A DNA stretch of 64,000 bases from Planctomycetota bacterium (GCA_020631815.1 JACKGW010000013.1:24599-88598), one strand, 5' to 3'; shown: positions 1 to 10,800, numbered from the stretch's first letter. The notes: generated from the letters alone by a model not told the origin. A program made the numbers and translations.

Positions 1-249
1 GAGCGGGGCCCGGTCGCGCGACGACTCGCGGCGCCCGACGCGCACGATGGCGGCCAGCATGAGCACCGTGGAGATGCCCGCGCCCACGGCGGCTTCCGTG
101 AAGCTGACGTCGAGCGCGTTCATCCACGCCCAGAGCACGGCCATCATGAGGCTGTAGGCGCCGAGCACGGCCGTCGCGGCCAGCAGGTCCTTCAGCCGGA
201 CCGCGGCCAGGGCCAGACCGACGAGGATGGCGAGGATCAGGTCTTCCAT
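1..249 (-). CDS. Mrp-type Na+/H+ antiporter subunit B-like (MbhD domain), partial
   Basis: This is the first 83 codons of a membrane protein that runs off the left edge. It begins at an ATG whose complement is at 247-249 and stays open to base 1. Two hydrophobic helices are visible, one at the extreme N-terminus and one near residues 30-48, followed by a third and a basic loop. The pattern fits the DUF4040/MbhD domain found in MrpB or MrpA of multi-subunit cation/proton antiporters. The start lies 13 bp inside the 3' end of the MrpG gene, and the E-F-G-B order on the minus strand supports the assignment. Without the rest of the gene I cannot tell a free MrpB from a longer fused subunit. Confidence 0.7.
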   Translation of the reverse strand, partial: MEDLILAILVGLALAAVRLKDLLAATAVLGAYSLMMAVLWAWMNALDVSFTEAAVGAGISTVLMLAAIVRVGRRESSRDRAPL

Positions 250-590
250 GACCCCCCTTCCGGCTCGGGCGGCAGCTCGGTTTGCGCGTCCTTGCGAACC
301 CACGGCTTGATGCCGACGACCCAGGCGCTTCGCGCCAAGGCGTGGGTGGCCGTGGGGTTGAGCAGCAAGACCAACAGCACGATGAACACGAGCTTGACCG
401 TGACCAACGTGAGCCCGGCCACCAGCATGAGCCCGACGAGCATCAGGGCCTGGCCCAGCGTGTCGCCCTTGCCTGCGGCGTGAAGACGTGTGTAGACGTC
501 CGGGAAGCGGAGCACGCCGGCGGCGCCCGCGAGCATGACCAGTGCGCCGATGCCCACCAGCACGGCGGCGATGACCTCGAGGACGGTCAC
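237..590 (-). CDS. mrpG: Na+/H+ antiporter subunit MrpG/MnhG
   Basis: A 117-residue small integral membrane subunit of the Mrp (Mnh/Pha) cation/proton antiporter, which exchanges cytoplasmic Na+ for protons as a multi-protein complex. Three transmembrane helices are evident (about 3-24, 44-62 and 64-80). Between them lies the MnhG family signature GVLRFPDVYTRLHAAGKGDTLG. The GTG start at 590 overlaps the mrpF stop by 4 bp, which favours it over upstream alternatives. Length and topology match the family (about 110-130 residues). The charged tail after residue 95 is variable in this family. Confidence 0.9.
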   Translation of the reverse strand: MTVLEVIAAVLVGIGALVMLAGAAGVLRFPDVYTRLHAAGKGDTLGQALMLVGLMLVAGLTLVTVKLVFIVLLVLLLNPTATHALARSAWVVGIKPWVRKDAQTELPPEPEGGSWKT

Positions 591-895
591 TGGTCGTCCT
601 CCTCGGCCAGGTTCGCGGCGCCCCGCGAGCGCAGGGCAGCCCGACGCTCCATGTAGCGGAGCACGGCGATCGTCGCGATGAAGTTGATCAGCGCGTACGC
701 CAGGGCGATGTCGAGGAAGAACCCCGGGCGCCCGTAGAGGAAGCCGACCAAGGCCAACAGCACGATCGTCTTGGTGCCGATCACGTTGACGGCCAGGATG
801 CGGTCGTGGACCGTCGGCCCGAGGATCACGCGGCGCAGCACCACGAGCACCCCGAAGAGCACCGTGACGGTTGCCGCGATGTAGACGTGGTTCAC
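587..895 (-). CDS. mrpF: Na+/H+ antiporter subunit MrpF/MnhF
   Basis: A 102-residue protein with three predicted helices (about 4-22, 40-54, 58-80) and the MrpF hallmark RRVILGPTVHDRILAVNVIG just after helix 1. It is one of the small subunits of the Mrp antiporter. Both ends overlap neighbours by 4 bp (ATGA type), the usual sign of translational coupling in mrp operons. Length and motif agree with the family, and nothing is unusual. Confidence 0.92.
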   Translation of the reverse strand: MNHVYIAATVTVLFGVLVVLRRVILGPTVHDRILAVNVIGTKTIVLLALVGFLYGRPGFFLDIALAYALINFIATIAVLRYMERRAALRSRGAANLAEEDDQ

Positions 896-1461
896 GACGA
901 CGCCCCCGGGGCATCGGACGGCGGTGTCGCGGGGGACGGTGCGGCGGGGGTCGGTGTGGCGGGGGTCGGTGTCGCAGCAGGGGCGGCGGGCGCGGAGCCC
1001 TCCACCGGCAGGAGCCGCTTCTCGATGACGCGGTCCTCGACGCCTTGGGCCGCGCCCACGGTGAGCGCGTGGATGATCAGGTCGTCACCCTCCACGTCCA
1101 CCGTGACGGTGCCGGGCGTGAGGGTGATGCTGTTGGCGAGCGCGACCAGCCCGAACGTGCTGTGCATGCCCGAGCGGATGCGCAAGACACGGGGCTCGAT
1201 GCGGCGCAGGCCGAGGACGCACAGGATCACGTCCAGGTTGGCCAGCAGGATCTGCCAGAGCAGCCACGGTAGGTAGGCGGCCGTGCGGAACGCACGGGCG
1301 ATGCCGAGCCCGATGGCGCCGCCCTGCGTGAGGTGCTTGTGCGAGAGCGCCGCCACGATCGTCGTGCTGACCGCGCCGTACCCGAGGTGGATCGGGTCCG
1401 TGAACCCGGACAGGAGGAACCAGAACGTTCCCATCACGAGCCAGGTCAACAGGAAGCTCAT
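892..1461 (-). CDS. mrpE: Na+/H+ antiporter subunit MrpE/MnhE
   Basis: A 189-residue MrpE subunit and the first gene of the visible mrp segment. Two N-terminal helices (1-20 and about 24-40) and a third at about 56-78 precede the family motif, in which RSGMHSTFGLVALANSITLTPGT leads into a short beta-rich cytoplasmic domain. I chose the ATG at 1461 because the upstream in-frame ATG adds only Arg/Gly-rich residues ahead of the first helix. The last 40 or so residues are a Pro/Ala/Thr-rich low-complexity tail, seen in the DNA as a repeated GGGGGTCGGTGT unit near 947-970. That tail is absent from typical MrpE and is probably lineage-specific. Confidence 0.88.
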   Translation of the reverse strand: MSFLLTWLVMGTFWFLLSGFTDPIHLGYGAVSTTIVAALSHKHLTQGGAIGLGIARAFRTAAYLPWLLWQILLANLDVILCVLGLRRIEPRVLRIRSGMHSTFGLVALANSITLTPGTVTVDVEGDDLIIHALTVGAAQGVEDRVIEKRLLPVEGSAPAAPAATPTPATPTPAAPSPATPPSDAPGASS

Positions 1462-1551
1462 GACGACCCGTCGCCCTCCCGACCCCCGGCGAGGCAAGAA
1501 CCTACTCGGCTGCGGTCGCCGTCGGAAGCGCGACCGGTGGTGGGCCGTCCG

Positions 1552-1959
1552 TCACGTCGCCTCGGCGGCGAGGCGCGCGTGGATGTACCGCCAGAGCACG
1601 CCACGCGCCAGACCGCCGGACGGGGCGCCCAGCGGCCCTCCGTCGATCGCGTAGGCCGTGCCCACGCGGCCACCCCCGAGATCCGTCCGCGCCACCTCGA
1701 CGACGACCTCGACGTCGGACGGCACGCCCTCGGGGAGCGGGTTGCGGGCGTGCTCGTCGAGCAGCCAGCGGAGCGCACGAATGTGCTCCGTCTCCAGCAG
1801 GGCGCCGCGGGGCGCCGAGTAGGCGGGCGCGGCGGCCCCGTCGTAGACCTCGCGGACCCGTCGTTCCTCGACGACGGCCCCCGGAGGCGGCCAGAACCAG
1901 CGCGGTACGCCGCGGGGCGGTTCCCGGAGGGGACCGTCGGGGGGGACTTCGCGACCCAT
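1552..1959 (-). CDS. hypothetical protein
   Basis: A 135-residue soluble protein from an ATG at 1959; an in-frame ATG at 1998 adds 13 basic residues. I recognise no family. It is Pro/Gly-rich at the N-terminus (PRWFWPPPGAVVEERRVREV) and more regular after residue 60, with a helix around ALRWLLDEHARNPLP and strand-like stretches DVEVVVEVART and VGTAYAIDGG. No signal peptide or membrane segment is visible. It lies 90 bp upstream of mrpE in the same direction and is divergent from the next gene, so it could share the mrp promoter. Codon pattern (G/C in third positions) supports coding. Confidence 0.55.
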   Translation of the reverse strand: MGREVPPDGPLREPPRGVPRWFWPPPGAVVEERRVREVYDGAAAPAYSAPRGALLETEHIRALRWLLDEHARNPLPEGVPSDVEVVVEVARTDLGGGRVGTAYAIDGGPLGAPSGGLARGVLWRYIHARLAAEAT

Positions 1960-2074
1960 CCCTACTTCATACCGCGCCCACCGCCGCCTGCCCCCCACCC
2001 GCGGCCCGGCTCAACGCGGGGTGGCGTCCGGTCGATGGAAGAAGGGGGCGCCCTGCGTCCCCACGGTCCCCCCC

Positions 2075-2470
2075 ATGACCCGACGCTCCCGCCACCCCGC
2101 CAAGACGCTCCTCCTGCTGGCTGCCTTCGGGGCCGCCGCGTGGGGCGTCTACAGGTACTGGCCGGCCCTGAACCAGCAGATCCGGGGCGAGGAGAAGCGG
2201 CCCGACCCCGAGCTGCTCGAGCGTCTCGAAGAACAGGTCATCGAGCTCATGAAGGACGACCCGTGCTCGTGGGGCCTGCAGGACGTGGCGTGGCGTCGGA
2301 ACGAGGGGCGCTTCGTGGTGCGGCTGGATGCCGATCCGGCGTGCGGCCACTCCGCAGCCAAGGAGCTCTGCGCCCGTGTCGCGCGCCTGGTCACCGCCAA
2401 GGGTGGCCATCCCGCCAGCGTCTTCGCCTACAACGGCGCCGGCGAGCCGGTCACGCAGTACATCGAGTAG
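2075..2470 (+). CDS. hypothetical membrane-anchored protein
   Basis: A 131-residue protein with one N-terminal membrane anchor (about residues 10-26, AKTLLLLAAFGAAAWGVYRY) and a mainly charged, soluble C-terminal domain that probably lies outside the cytoplasm. That domain holds a helix rich in Glu/Leu (LLERLEEQVIELMKDD) and three cysteines that could form a disulfide. I chose the ATG at 2075 over the one at 2021 because the latter adds a Pro/Lys-rich stretch with no function and would overlap the divergent promoter region. No known family is recognised. The gene stands alone, pointing away from the preceding unknown gene. Confidence 0.6.
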   Translation: MTRRSRHPAKTLLLLAAFGAAAWGVYRYWPALNQQIRGEEKRPDPELLERLEEQVIELMKDDPCSWGLQDVAWRRNEGRFVVRLDADPACGHSAAKELCARVARLVTAKGGHPASVFAYNGAGEPVTQYIE

Positions 2471-2780
2471 CGCGGCGTCGCACGGTGCGGCCTCGAGCCG
2501 CGGGCCAGCGATCGCGCCCGCAGGCCCGGTCTCGCGGCCGCAGTGCAGACGGCCAGTGTCCCGCTCCAGAAGTCCGGTGACATGAACCAAGCCGCACGGC
2601 CGTGACTCCCAGTTCTTGAGTGCTTGGGACGACCGACGCCGATCGGCGGGCTGGATGGGGAGCGGAAGGCCGATGAGGAGGCCGACTCGTATCGGTTACT
2701 CGAGGCTGACGAAGCGGCCTGATCGCCCCCAGCCCAGCCCGCAGCACCTGGAGATGCAAAGGGACGTCTGCCACACCACG
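2471..2780. other. intergenic gap, no gene seen
   Basis: About 310 bp between the stop of the small anchored protein and the stop of the anti-sigma gene, so both neighbours end here. No intact gene, tRNA or T-tailed hairpin stands out. Frames are open on both strands only because of high GC. Confidence 0.5.
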
Positions 2781-4736
2781 CTAGCGAGTCCAGGCCGGCG
2801 CAACGGCGCTGACGACGAGCTGCTCGTCAGCGCCCGGCAAGGCGACCACGCCGAGGCGGCCCGCGGCCAGCCCGGTGTCGACTTCACCCCGCGCCAAGCC
2901 CAGCTCACCCTCGGCGTCACGCCGCGCGAGCAGCGGTGCCGCGGCGTTGCGCAGGGCGTCGCGGGCCGCAGGGGCCGACACGCGCGGCGGGACCGTCACG
3001 CTTCCACCCTGCTGGGCGGCGAGCACGGCTCGCCACGCAAGCCAGCCCTCGAGCTCGTAGCCGAGCCAGAGCCGCGCCAGGGCACGCCCGCGGGCGGGGC
3101 CGCCCACGCCCACCTGCTCGACGCCAAGCCAGGCGCCTTCCAGGCCGGGTGCGCGCTGGACGGCCTCGAAGCCGGCAATACCCGCACTGGCGAGGTCGCG
3201 GGCGAGGTCGGCCTCGGCCCCCGCAGCGTGGTCACGGAAGGTGAGGGAGGCGCGAGCGCCACCGCTCTCGCGCCACGGGCGCAGGGCGTCGTACGCGTCC
3301 AGCAGCCCTCCGCCGCGGCGCAGCCGCTCGGCATAGCCCACCGGGTCGGCCGTGCGCACCAGCGTCTGCACGTGCTCGAGGATCGTCACGGCATCGGCGC
3401 CGTTGCGTAGCAGGGCGCGCAGCGACGGGCCCGCCACGAGCGCGGAGAGGCGCGGCCCGCCCTCGGTGCCGGCGCGCGGCGCGCCCCACGTGACGCGGCG
3501 GCAGGGCACGAGGACGGGGACCGGCTCGGAGCTGGCGGGGAGCCAGACCGGCTCGGCCACGACACGGTCGAAGCGACCGCCAACGATCAGCTGGCCGTCG
3601 AGCAGCAGCATCGGCGCACGGGTCGGACCGACGAGCGCCACCACGACGTCTTCACCGCGGCCGTCCTCCTCCTTGAAGGAGAGGACCTTGCGAGCCTGCG
3701 CCTCGATCGGGTCGAGGGCCGTCACGCCCGGCGCCGCGGAACGCCACGCACGGGTGTCGAGGAGACCGGCGGCACCCGGCGCCGCGGGGAAAGCCACCTG
3801 GGGCGTCGTCTCGTCCAGCGCAACGGTCAGCAGGTCGGCCGGACGGGCCGTGGGAACGCGACCCGTCGGGCCCGCGACCGTCGGCGAGGAGGTCTCGACA
3901 TCGCGACGGCGCGCGGCGTCTTCGAGCACGGCGAGCAGTCCGCTGCCTTCCAGCTGACGCAGGATGCGCAGCGGCAGGTAGCGAACGGCGACGCGACCGC
4001 TCGCGCTGCCATCGCGGCCCGTCCCGGGCAGTGCGTAGGCCACGATCTGCTCGCCCTGCAGACGCGAGCGTCGATCGACCTCGCGACGCACGTGCTCGAG
4101 CTCGGCCAGCAGCGCCGGCGTGGTGCCCTCGACGGGACGGGTCCACGCGGGACCCTCCTGGATGGCGCGCTCGGGCAACCCGGGCGCGGGCTCGATGGGC
4201 CGCAGCACCTCGGGTGCGGCGGATTCGACGGGGGCGCTGGCGAGCAGGCGGGCCAGCGCGGCCTCCGCCGGACCGGGGACCGTGTCGTTGGCACCCGTCG
4301 GCAGCACGGCCGTGGTCGCGGCGCCCGGCGCGGGGGCCAGGCTGCTCCGACCCGCCGTGGCGCCCAGCAGGACGGCGCCGCCCAGCGCGGCCACCACGGC
4401 GGCGGCCCAGGCCCGGCGGGCCACGCTCAGGGTGCGGGCCTGCCGGCGGCGCCACGTGGCGGTGTCGCCGACGCGGGCCATGACGGACCGGGCCAGGCGG
4501 TCGGACGGCAGCGGCACGACCATGTCGGCCGCGTCGAGTCGCTTGAGCGCGGACGAGAGGCGGGCGTAGGCCTCGGCTTCGTCCTGGCAGGCGGCGCACG
4601 TCGCCAGATGGGCCTCGACGGCCGCCGTCTCGGCGACACCCAGCTCGTGGTCGTGCAGCAGGGGCAGCGCGTCGGCGACTTCGGCGCAGGCCGGGGGACG
4701 CGGGCCGTCGGAGAAGGGCAGGCGATGCATGGTCAT
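2781..4736 (-). CDS. large membrane anti-sigma factor with zinc-finger N-terminus
   Basis: A 651-residue protein translated from an ATG that overlaps the sigma-factor stop (ATGA at 4733-4736). The N-terminus carries an anti-sigma zf-HC2 pattern, His then Cys-x2-Cys in EAHLATCAACQDE (residues 41-53). A basic stretch and one transmembrane helix follow near residues 109-128. The remaining 520 residues should lie in the periplasm; they have no cysteine-rich or repeat motif that I recognise. Known anti-sigma factors of this class hold the sigma factor at the membrane until the outer domain senses a signal. The outer domain is far larger than the usual 60-200 residues, so what it senses is open. 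Confidence 0.75.
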   Translation of the reverse strand: MTMHRLPFSDGPRPPACAEVADALPLLHDHELGVAETAAVEAHLATCAACQDEAEAYARLSSALKRLDAADMVVPLPSDRLARSVMARVGDTATWRRRQARTLSVARRAWAAAVVAALGGAVLLGATAGRSSLAPAPGAATTAVLPTGANDTVPGPAEAALARLLASAPVESAAPEVLRPIEPAPGLPERAIQEGPAWTRPVEGTTPALLAELEHVRREVDRRSRLQGEQIVAYALPGTGRDGSASGRVAVRYLPLRILRQLEGSGLLAVLEDAARRRDVETSSPTVAGPTGRVPTARPADLLTVALDETTPQVAFPAAPGAAGLLDTRAWRSAAPGVTALDPIEAQARKVLSFKEEDGRGEDVVVALVGPTRAPMLLLDGQLIVGGRFDRVVAEPVWLPASSEPVPVLVPCRRVTWGAPRAGTEGGPRLSALVAGPSLRALLRNGADAVTILEHVQTLVRTADPVGYAERLRRGGGLLDAYDALRPWRESGGARASLTFRDHAAGAEADLARDLASAGIAGFEAVQRAPGLEGAWLGVEQVGVGGPARGRALARLWLGYELEGWLAWRAVLAAQQGGSVTVPPRVSAPAARDALRNAAAPLLARRDAEGELGLARGEVDTGLAAGRLGVVALPGADEQLVVSAVAPAWTR

Positions 4737-5428
4737 GCCGTCCCCCCTTCGGTGCGGAGCCAGTCGCGACCGACGGGCGTGCGCGCCAGCTCGCGAGCCA
4801 GCAGCTTGCGTCCGCGGTGCAGGAGCACCTTGACCTCGTTGAGCGAGAGATCGAGCACTTCGGCGATGTCCCGGTAGCGGAGCCCTTCGAACTCGCGAAG
4901 CTCCAGCGCCTGGCGCACGCGTACGGGCAGGCCCTGCAAGGAGACCCTGACGGCTTCCCGTGCATCCACGCGATCGAGCGGGGCTTCGGGCTCGTCTTGG
5001 ATGGCGCGCGGCTCGAGCTCGGTCCCCTCGCTCTCGATCGGGTCCAGCTGCACGGCCTGCACCGCGCGGCGGCGCTTGCGCTTGCGCAGGAGGTCGAAGC
5101 AGAGGTTGGCGAGCACGCGGTAGAAGTACGTCGTGAAGTGACCCCGAGGCTGGTAGCGCGCCGCGTTGCGGAACAGCTTGACGAACAGCTCTTGGGTCAT
5201 GTCCTCCGCGAGATGGTGATCGCGGAAGATGCGCCAGGCGTAGCGCCAGGCCGCGGCCTGATGGCGGCGCATCAGCTCGGCGAGGGCGGCGGTGTCGCCG
5301 GCCCCGCAGGCCGCCATCAGCTCGTCGTCGCCCAGCGCCCGGAACATGCGCCGACCGCCCGACCCCGCAGAGGCGGGGGGGAGGTCCGACGAGGGCGGGG
5401 GGAGGGACGGGGCCATGGACACCCTCAT
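4733..5428 (-). CDS. ECF-type RNA polymerase sigma factor
   Basis: A sigma-70 family factor of about 231 residues. Region 2 is clear (LAEDMTQELFVKLFRNA, followed by FTTYFYRVLANLCFDLLRKR, the -10 binding helix). Region 4 is a helix-turn-helix (RYRDIAEVLDLSLNEVKVLLHRGRKL) that would read the -35 element. A linker of about 45 acidic residues separates them. ATG codons at 5428, 5416 and 5347 are all possible; the first two add a Pro/Ser-rich leader. The 4-bp overlap with the zinc-finger membrane protein indicates a sigma/anti-sigma pair. Such pairs normally control their own operon, and the divergent 229-bp gap upstream is where that promoter would sit. Confidence 0.85.
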   Translation of the reverse strand: MRVSMAPSLPPPSSDLPPASAGSGGRRMFRALGDDELMAACGAGDTAALAELMRRHQAAAWRYAWRIFRDHHLAEDMTQELFVKLFRNAARYQPRGHFTTYFYRVLANLCFDLLRKRKRRRAVQAVQLDPIESEGTELEPRAIQDEPEAPLDRVDAREAVRVSLQGLPVRVRQALELREFEGLRYRDIAEVLDLSLNEVKVLLHRGRKLLARELARTPVGRDWLRTEGGTA

Positions 5429-5483
5429 GAACGCGCCCCGCCTCGCCTTGCGCCAGCCGTTCCTCCGGGATCCGGGGGCGGCA

Positions 5484-5497
5484 GGGACTATAGTCCC
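5484..5497. promoter_or_regulatory. 14-bp perfect palindrome in divergent promoter gap
   Basis: GGGACTATAGTCCC is a perfect palindrome lying between the divergent sigma-factor and sigma-54 activator genes, in the only AT-containing patch of the gap. It has the size of a dimeric regulator operator. Its function is inferred from position only. Confidence 0.3.
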
Positions 5498-5656
5498 ACG
5501 ACAACGGGGCCCCTGCCCCGCAGGGAGCCTCCGGTAGGATCCGCCCTCCCCCCGCGGCGCGGGCCGGGAGGTCCTGGACGCTGGGTCCGGGCCCCCGCCT
5601 CGACCCGGCGGCGGCCAGATGTGCCTCCCCGGGGTCCGTGCAGCCGAGGAGCCAGC

Positions 5657-7015
<1,359 letters not shown>

Positions 7016-7022
7016 GCCCTGA

Positions 7023-7041
7023 GGGGGCCCAGGTGGCCCCC
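7023..7041 (+). terminator. GC hairpin after the NtrC-type gene
   Basis: A perfect 7-bp stem (GGGGGCC/GGCCCCC) with a 5-nt loop begins 8 bp after the stop codon. There is no T run behind it, so termination would be weak or Rho-assisted. Confidence 0.35.
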
Positions 7042-7157
7042 GTTGGGGACAGGCGTGGCCTCGGGCGAGGACAGCCGCCGGGCCGGATTGCGGACTTCCC
7101 GGCCCGAGGAGCCCTGCTGTACGGTGTTCGGCAGGCAACCGTCGCGCGGGACTTGGC

Positions 7158-7172
7158 TGGTCCCGGCTTTGC
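7158..7172 (+). promoter_or_regulatory. possible sigma-54 (-24/-12) promoter
   Basis: TGGTCCCGGCTTTGC has the invariant GG and GC pairs with 10 bases between them and a full TTGC -12 block, as the sigma-54 consensus TGGCACG-N4-TTGC requires. The middle CACG is poorly matched. It sits 28 bp before the ATG of the secreted-protein/kinase operon and just after a sigma-54 activator gene. In a GC-rich genome a chance match is quite possible. Confidence 0.28.
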
Positions 7173-7200
7173 GTCAGGTCGTGGGCTCCGGAGCCTCTCG

Positions 7201-7854
7201 ATGCGTGCTTTCCCCGGTTGCGAGCCCCCGCCTCCGTACGTGGGTCCTCCCTCCGCTTCCGGGTCGCTTCGACGCTCGCACCCCGTCCGTCACGTGTCCC
7301 GCGCGGCGTGGCGTTCGGCGTGGCGCCGTCCCCTGGCCGCCCTGGTCGTCGGTGGTGCCCTGATCGGCGTGCTGGCGATCGTTCCCGGTACCCGCGGTGT
7401 CAGCGCCGACGAGGGCGCCGCCTCCAGCGCACCGCTCGGCTTTGCCCGCTTCGAGCGCGCGTGGCGAGGTCGCGACGCTGCGGCCATCGTCAAGTGCATG
7501 GCCGAGCGCGGACGGCTCCGCGTGCGCCTGTTCGAGCGTCCGTTCCGTCGCGAAGAGACGTACACGATGCTCGCCGACCGCGCGGGCACGAGCCTCGAGC
7601 AGTACTTCGACCACGTCGAGCGTCTGCAGCTGACCGAGCGTCGTCCCGATGACGAGCGCGACCGCGGCTCCAACCTCGACACCGAGACCGTGCCGACGGT
7701 GCGCACGTACGACTACACGTACCGCGTGAAGGGCAAGAGCGCCGCCACCAGTCGCCTCCAGGTGCGCGTGGCACAGGCCGAAGGCGGTGGCTGGGTTCTC
7801 GAGAGCGTCATCGAGCTACCGGGCCGCGACGAGCAAGACCCGGATCGTCGGTGA
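7201..7854 (+). CDS. exported protein of unknown function, paired with sensor kinase
   Basis: A protein of up to 217 residues from the ATG at 7201; a GTG at 7294 would give a shorter form starting 10 residues before the membrane segment. One hydrophobic segment (about 39-60) followed by small residues looks like a signal peptide or anchor. The mature part (RFERAWRGRDAAAIVKCMAERG, written here in two halves: RFERAWRGRD then AAAIVKCMAERG) resembles small NTF2-like or DUF4783-type exported proteins, in which a short helix pair precedes a curved sheet. That resemblance is my inference. Its last four bases overlap the start of the large kinase gene, so the two are translationally coupled and may act together as a sensor and its accessory. 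Confidence 0.65.
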   Translation: MRAFPGCEPPPPYVGPPSASGSLRRSHPVRHVSRAAWRSAWRRPLAALVVGGALIGVLAIVPGTRGVSADEGAASSAPLGFARFERAWRGRDAAAIVKCMAERGRLRVRLFERPFRREETYTMLADRAGTSLEQYFDHVERLQLTERRPDDERDRGSNLDTETVPTVRTYDYTYRVKGKSAATSRLQVRVAQAEGGGWVLESVIELPGRDEQDPDRR

Positions 7855-10800
7855 CGTCGCCGGGACGCCGGGCGCGAGGGCGACGCGCTCTCGCGGTAGG
7901 CCCGCTCGTTCTCGTTGCCCTGGCGCTGTCTGCCTGCAGTGCGAGCGAAGCGGCCATCGAGCGCACGATCGATGCGCGCTTGGATCGTGCCAGCGACGTG
8001 GTCTCCCGCGAGATCGAGGGCTACCTCGATGGCGCACGCCTGGCGCTCGAGGAGCTCGAAGAAGCGTTCGTGCGCATCGACGACGTCGACGAGCGGTTCG
8101 CCGCCGTGGAGACGATCCGTCGCCGCCATGGTCTTTCCGGCCTGTCGTGGGAGGGACCGGGTGGCGGCGCCGTGTGGGCCGGACGACCGGTCGACCCACG
8201 CAGCCTGCCGGCCCCGGCTCCATGGCACCACTCGTTCCGGGCTGGCGAGCTGGGCTACTACGACGCGCCCACGCTGCGCGCGCTCGTGGTCGGACCACGG
8301 CCTGTGCTGGGCGGACATGCCTCGGCCGCGCTCATCCTCGAAGTCCGTGACGCCGACGCACGGGACGACCCGCCGTTCGAAGAGCGCTGGCGGTCGCGCT
8401 TGGAGCTGGACGCCGTGCGGCTGCTGCCGCCGGACACGGCACCCCCAGCGGCCGAGGCCGCCGAGCTGACGCGACGCGTGACGATTCGCGCCACCGGCAT
8501 GAGCCGCGAGACGCAGCTCGTCGTGGAGGTGCGGGCGCACGATCCGGAGATCGTGGGCGAGCAGCTCGCCGAGGAGTCGTTGCGCGAGCGGGCGTGGCTG
8601 CTGTGGTTGGGCTGGGCGGTCCTCGTCGCCGGTCTGGGTGTGCTGATCGGGTTCAAGGTGCGCAGTGCGCGCTGGCGCCTGGTCGCTGCCGCGGTGCTCG
8701 TCCTGCTCGCACGCGGGGCGCTGGCGTGCGTCCCCGTGACCGACGCCTTGCCGGGCCTCTTCGACGCGTTCTCCCCCGCCGAGTTCGCGATCGACTTCCC
8801 CCTCGGCTGGTTGCGCTCACCGGCCGACTTCGCGCTCACCGCGATCGCCTTCCTGCTGTCGATCCTCTTCCTCGCAGCGGCGGTGTGGCGTCTGCCCCGA
8901 CCGGCGCACCCGCGCTGGCGCGCTGGCACGGTGCTCGGCGGCATGGTGGCGGCGGGACTCGTCACGGGGTGGTGGCACGAGCTGGTCGCCGCGGCCGTGC
9001 GCGGCGGCAAGACGTCGTTCTTCCGCGCAGACTCGTTCGTGCCCCGGGCCGGTACGGCGTTCATGTTGCTCGGCGTCGTGGCGGCGACGGCCGCCGCGCT
9101 GCTCGCAGCCACCGCTGCGCTTCGCGTGGCGCGACGTGCGTGGGATCGCCGCGGACGCGCGGCCTGGGGCGCCGGGCTGCTCCTGGCCGCCGGCGCGGGC
9201 GCCGTGGCGTGGTTCGTTGCGCTCGGCGAAGGTCGGCCGGACATCGTCGTGCTGGCCTTGCCCGTGGTCGCCTCGGGCATCGTGGTGCGCGATCGCTTGT
9301 TCGGCCTGGCCCTGCCAAGCCGCATCTTGCTCGTCGGCGTGGCCAGCACCTTCCTGGCCTATCCCCTGCTGTGGTCGCAGGTCGCCACGCGGGACAGCGA
9401 GCAGCTCGCGCGCACCCTGCGCCACCTGCTGGCGACGGAAGAGTCCAACATCGAGTCGATGCTCCATGCGCTCCAAGACGCGCGCGAGGACCCACGCGTC
9501 CGTCGTGCGCTGGAGTCTGCGGCCGCCGGCATGCCCGTCGAGGGCGTGGCCTACCACCTGTGGCTGATGAGCGACTTCCGCGGAAGCGGCCACCCCTGCG
9601 TGGTCAGCGTGCTCGACGCGCGAGACCACGTGGTGGACCGCTTCTCGCTGGGCGCGCTGCCCGACACGCTCCTACTCCCCCCGGCCCCCCCGGTGCGCCC
9701 GGAGATGGACGACCAGCTGGACGTGGATCACGGCGACGGGGTGCGTCTGCGTGCCGTGATCGGTCGCGTGCGCATCCGCCGCGACGGCAAGCCGCTCGGT
9801 GCGGTGGTGTTCACGGCCCCCGATCGCCTCGACATGGAAGTGCGCGGCCTGCACGACGGGCTTCGCGCCGTGGCCAGCGACGAGAGCGATGACGACGCGG
9901 CCACCGCGCGTCCACAGTTCGCCGAGCTGCGCGGGGGCGCCGTGCTGCGCGCCAGCGATCCCACCGTCTCGCGACGCGCCGATCGCTTTGGCCCGCCCGA
10001 CTTGCTCGATCTGCAGCGTGAGGGGAGCGAGTCGGGGGAGGGCCGAGGTCGCGCGCTGGCGTGGCGCGACGACGACTTCCAGGGCTATGCGCAGTACACG
10101 CGCTCGCGCGGCAGCGTGCATGCCATCCGGCGCGCTCGGCCCGGGTTTGGCGAGGCCATGCTGGCGCTCTCGCGCGTGATCCTGCTGGGCGTCGGCCTCG
10201 CGTCGGTCGCTGCGTTGCTTGCGCTCGTCGTGAGCCTGCGGGGCTTCCGGCCGCAGCTGCACCACCGCATCCTCGTCTCGTACTTCATCATCTCCGTCAT
10301 CCCGCTCGTGCTGCTCGGGCTGGCCAGCGCGCGCGATGCGCGCACGCGCTTCGAGCGGCGTCTGGACGCGCGCCTGGGCACGGACCTCGCGCGTATGCGG
10401 GGCCAGCTCGAGCGCCTGGGCGGGCAGCTGCACGAACGCGCGGACTCGGCCTCGCTCCAGCGCTGGACGCCGCAGACGGGCCACGACACGGTGCTCTACG
10501 ACGCGGAAGGCGTGGTCCAGGCGGCCAGCCGGCCCGGCCTCCTGACCGCCGACCTGCTGCCCGATCGACTGCCGGCCGAGGTGTACCGGGCCACCGTTCT
10601 CGAGAAGCGACGCCTCTTGCAGCAACACGCCGACTACGCGGGGCGCCCCGTGTGGTTCGGCTACGAACCCGTGCTCGACTCGACGGGCCACACGCGCGCG
10701 ACCGTCGGCATCCCCCTGCTCTACGACCAAGACCGCCTCGACGAGGAGGTGACCGTCAGCGGCAGCGTGCTGATGGCGGCGTACCTGCTGACGTTGGTGC

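Noticed and set aside
2616..3410. 264-residue open frame on the plus strand
   Set aside because: It is antisense to the anti-sigma gene, whose codon pattern and zinc-finger/membrane layout are far better. Long overlapping frames are expected at this GC content.
4817..5656. Plus-strand extension upstream of the response regulator
   Set aside because: The frame is open to 4817, but the receiver domain starts exactly at the GTG at 5657, and the upstream part is antisense to the sigma-factor gene.
7043..7363. Short plus-strand frame of 106 residues
   Set aside because: It overlaps the exported-protein gene in another frame and shows no recognisable sequence.
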